Shown here piece by piece: positions 5,970-7,334 of a stretch of 7,334 nt of DNA. Below the pieces are notes generated by a model. That model saw only the letters and a program-made list of their open reading frames with translations. It ran no database searches and was not told where the DNA came from. The stretch is from DATKMS01 sp041497995. Lineage in GTDB: Bacteria > Desulfobacterota > Binatia > HRBIN30. The position numbers were made by a program, and so were the translations under genes. The stretch spans positions 1-7,334 of the forward strand of contig JBGQHM010000340.1 of NCBI GenBank assembly GCA_041497995.1, in the 5' to 3' direction. Every line of letters begins with the position of its first letter. Position 1 is the stretch's first letter.

Positions 5970-7307
5970 GTGGAACTGCTGGCGCCCGTGACGAGCTGGC
6001 AGGAGAGATATCGAGACAAGCTCGTCGGCGCTAATGAAGCGGCTCGGCGGGTGAAGTCCGGCGACCTGGTGCGCTTCGTCATGGGGCCCGTGCCGGTGAC
6101 GCTGGTCAACGCATTGGCAGGGCGTCGCGACGAGCTCCACGGCGTGCGGGTGCATCAGGGTGCCGCACGCTTCCCGTTGCCGTGGGCGCGCGGCGACGCG
6201 GGCTGGGAAGAGCACCTGCAGTTCGTCACCGACTTCATCTCTGCACCGATCCGCCCCGGCATCGAATCGCGGCGCGGCGACTTCGCCATCACCGACTACG
6301 GCATCGGCACCAAGGTGATCGAGGCCGGACGCCAGGACGGCTGGTCCGCCGACGTCTTCATGGCGCTGGTGTCGGAACCGGACGCTGACGGCCGTGTCAG
6401 TTTCGGCTACAGTTTGTGGCACTCGAAGTCGCTGATGCGCGCCGCCAAGCTGCGCATCGCCGAGGTCGGCCGCAACGTCCTGCGCACGTGCGGTGAGAAC
6501 CGCGTCGATCTGTCGGCATTCGATCTCATCGTCGAGCAAGTCGACGCGCACCAACCGACGCTGCCGCCCGAGCTGAGTGCAGAGCGTATCGAAATCACCG
6601 AGGTCATCGGCGCGTACGTCTCGACCCTGGTCAACGACCGCGACACGATCCAGCTCGGCACCGGCACGCTGTCGTCGTGCATGGGTACCTATCTGACCGA
6701 GAAGAAGGATCTCGGTCTAGACGCCGAAATCCTCGTCGCCACGGCGGTGGAGTTGGTGAAGTGCGGTGCGGCCACGGGCCGCTACAAGACCTACCATCCG
6801 GGCGTGGCGACCGGTTCGTTCATCGTACCGGGGGCCGACTTCGACTTTTGCGCCGACAACCCGTTGATCGAGCTGCGCGAGATCGAGTGGACGAACAACC
6901 TGCCGCGCATCGCCAGCATTCAGAATCTGGTGGCGATCAATCAGGCATCGATGATCGACCTCACGGGTCAGGTAGCGTCGGAGTCGATCGGTCCGGTGAT
7001 GTACACGGGCCCCGGCGGTCAGCTCGTCTGGACGATGGGCGCGCTGATGGCGCCCGGCGGGCGCGCCATCCACGTCCTACCGTCCACCGCACGCAAAGGC
7101 AGCGTTTCGCGTATCGTCTCGTATCTGGCGCCCGGCACGGTGGTTACCGTGCCGCGCGCGTTCGTCGATTTCGTCGTCACCGAGTACGGCATTGCCAACC
7201 TGCAGGGCCTCACGCAGCGCCAGCGCGCCATGGCGTTGATCGACCTCGCACACCCGGACTTCCGCGAGCAGTTGCGGGGCGAGGCCAGGCGCCTCTTCTG
7301 GCCGTGA
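5970..7307 (+). CDS. Acetyl-CoA hydrolase/transferase family protein (4-hydroxybutyrate CoA-transferase-like)
   Basis: A 445-residue family I CoA-transferase of the Cat1/AbfT group, moving CoA between acyl-CoA and a carboxylic acid through a glutamyl-CoA thioester. Motifs in order: WQERYRDKLVGANEAARRVKSG (10-31, outline), IQLGTGTLSS (227-236), LGLDAEI (248-254) with E253 aligning with the catalytic glutamate of the group, AINQASMIDLTGQVASESIG (322-341), YTGPGGQ (345-351), and VVTEYGIANLQGLTQRQRA (402-420) followed by HPDFREQL. Length matches the AbfT group (about 430-450). The start is uncertain: GTG 5970 or GTG 5988, both without a clear Shine-Dalgarno; the family conserved region begins at W10, so 5988 is equally plausible. 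ATG 5968 is out of frame. It is divergent from the M23 gene. Donor and acceptor substrates cannot be assigned from sequence. Confidence 0.9.
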   Translation: MELLAPVTSWQERYRDKLVGANEAARRVKSGDLVRFVMGPVPVTLVNALAGRRDELHGVRVHQGAARFPLPWARGDAGWEEHLQFVTDFISAPIRPGIESRRGDFAITDYGIGTKVIEAGRQDGWSADVFMALVSEPDADGRVSFGYSLWHSKSLMRAAKLRIAEVGRNVLRTCGENRVDLSAFDLIVEQVDAHQPTLPPELSAERIEITEVIGAYVSTLVNDRDTIQLGTGTLSSCMGTYLTEKKDLGLDAEILVATAVELVKCGAATGRYKTYHPGVATGSFIVPGADFDFCADNPLIELREIEWTNNLPRIASIQNLVAINQASMIDLTGQVASESIGPVMYTGPGGQLVWTMGALMAPGGRAIHVLPSTARKGSVSRIVSYLAPGTVVTVPRAFVDFVVTEYGIANLQGLTQRQRAMALIDLAHPDFREQLRGEARRLFWP

Positions 7308-7314
7308 AGGACTC

Positions 7315-7334
7315 GTGATCAGTGACCAGTAACG
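7315..7334. repeat. Second heptamer tandem repeat, GTGAnCA-like, cut by the window edge
   Basis: Just after the CoA-transferase stop, two 7-base units, GTGATCA (7315-7321) and GTGACCA (7322-7328), are followed by a partial related unit, GTAACG (7329-7334), at the right edge. With under three units visible this may be chance, but the period equals that of the array at 3242-3276 and the position, right outside a gene, is similar. The array may continue beyond the window. Confidence 0.4.

Noticed and set aside
5968..5991. ATG 5968 as start of the CoA-transferase, or as a leader peptide
   Set aside because: It is out of frame and stops after seven codons (MWNCWRP). It has no ribosome-binding site, so it is most likely chance.
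4982..6034. Plus-strand open frame of 350 codons across the M23 gene, its upstream gap and the CoA-transferase start
   Set aside because: It is antisense to the clearly recognised M23 gene and overlaps the start of the CoA-transferase in another frame, with no family motif.

Overview
The window is a densely coding, GC-rich stretch of bacterial chromosome. It holds six host genes, one of them cut by the left edge, and one small REP-associated transposase cassette. No tRNA, rRNA, CRISPR array or phage gene is visible, and no gene-free stretch exceeds 300 bases. The gene mix suggests an uncultured Gram-negative-like bacterium with broad acyl-CoA metabolism: an HSD17B4-type short-chain dehydrogenase, a luciferase-like flavin monooxygenase, a Cat1-type CoA-transferase, a class II fructose bisphosphatase and a membrane-anchored M23 peptidase. 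A lineage such as Binatota or another former deltaproteobacterial group would fit, but nothing here fixes the taxonomy.

Layout, left to right. A leftward glpX gene (class II fructose-1,6-bisphosphatase) starts at 592 and runs off the left edge. It is divergent, across a 61-nt gap, from a rightward SDR gene (654-1478). Next comes a compact mobile cassette (1496-2087). Its RAYT (REP-associated tyrosine transposase, 1538-2071) sits between two copies of a 33-nt imperfect palindrome in inverted orientation. The right copy contains the transposase stop codon. Beyond it is a leftward block read from 5839 down to 2118: an M23 peptidase with a TTG start and a strong Shine-Dalgarno sequence; an unrecognised 393-residue protein overlapping it by 20 nt; a spacer with heptamer tandem repeats; and an LLM-class flavin-dependent oxidoreductase. 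Finally, a rightward acetyl-CoA hydrolase/transferase-family gene (5970-7307) diverges from the M23 gene across 130 nt. The last 20 bases begin a second, different heptamer repeat.

How the genes may work together. The SDR, LLM oxidoreductase and CoA-transferase could all act on acyl-CoA or oxygenated lipid-like substrates, but they are not one operon, so a shared pathway is only inferred. The M23 peptidase and the 393-residue protein look translationally coupled. The most striking element is the RAYT/hairpin cassette. Both repeats share an identical 27-nt core that keeps the same single non-Watson-Crick position. Their outer three stem pairs differ in sequence but stay paired. The repeats also supply both the stop that closes the transposase frame upstream and its own stop codon.
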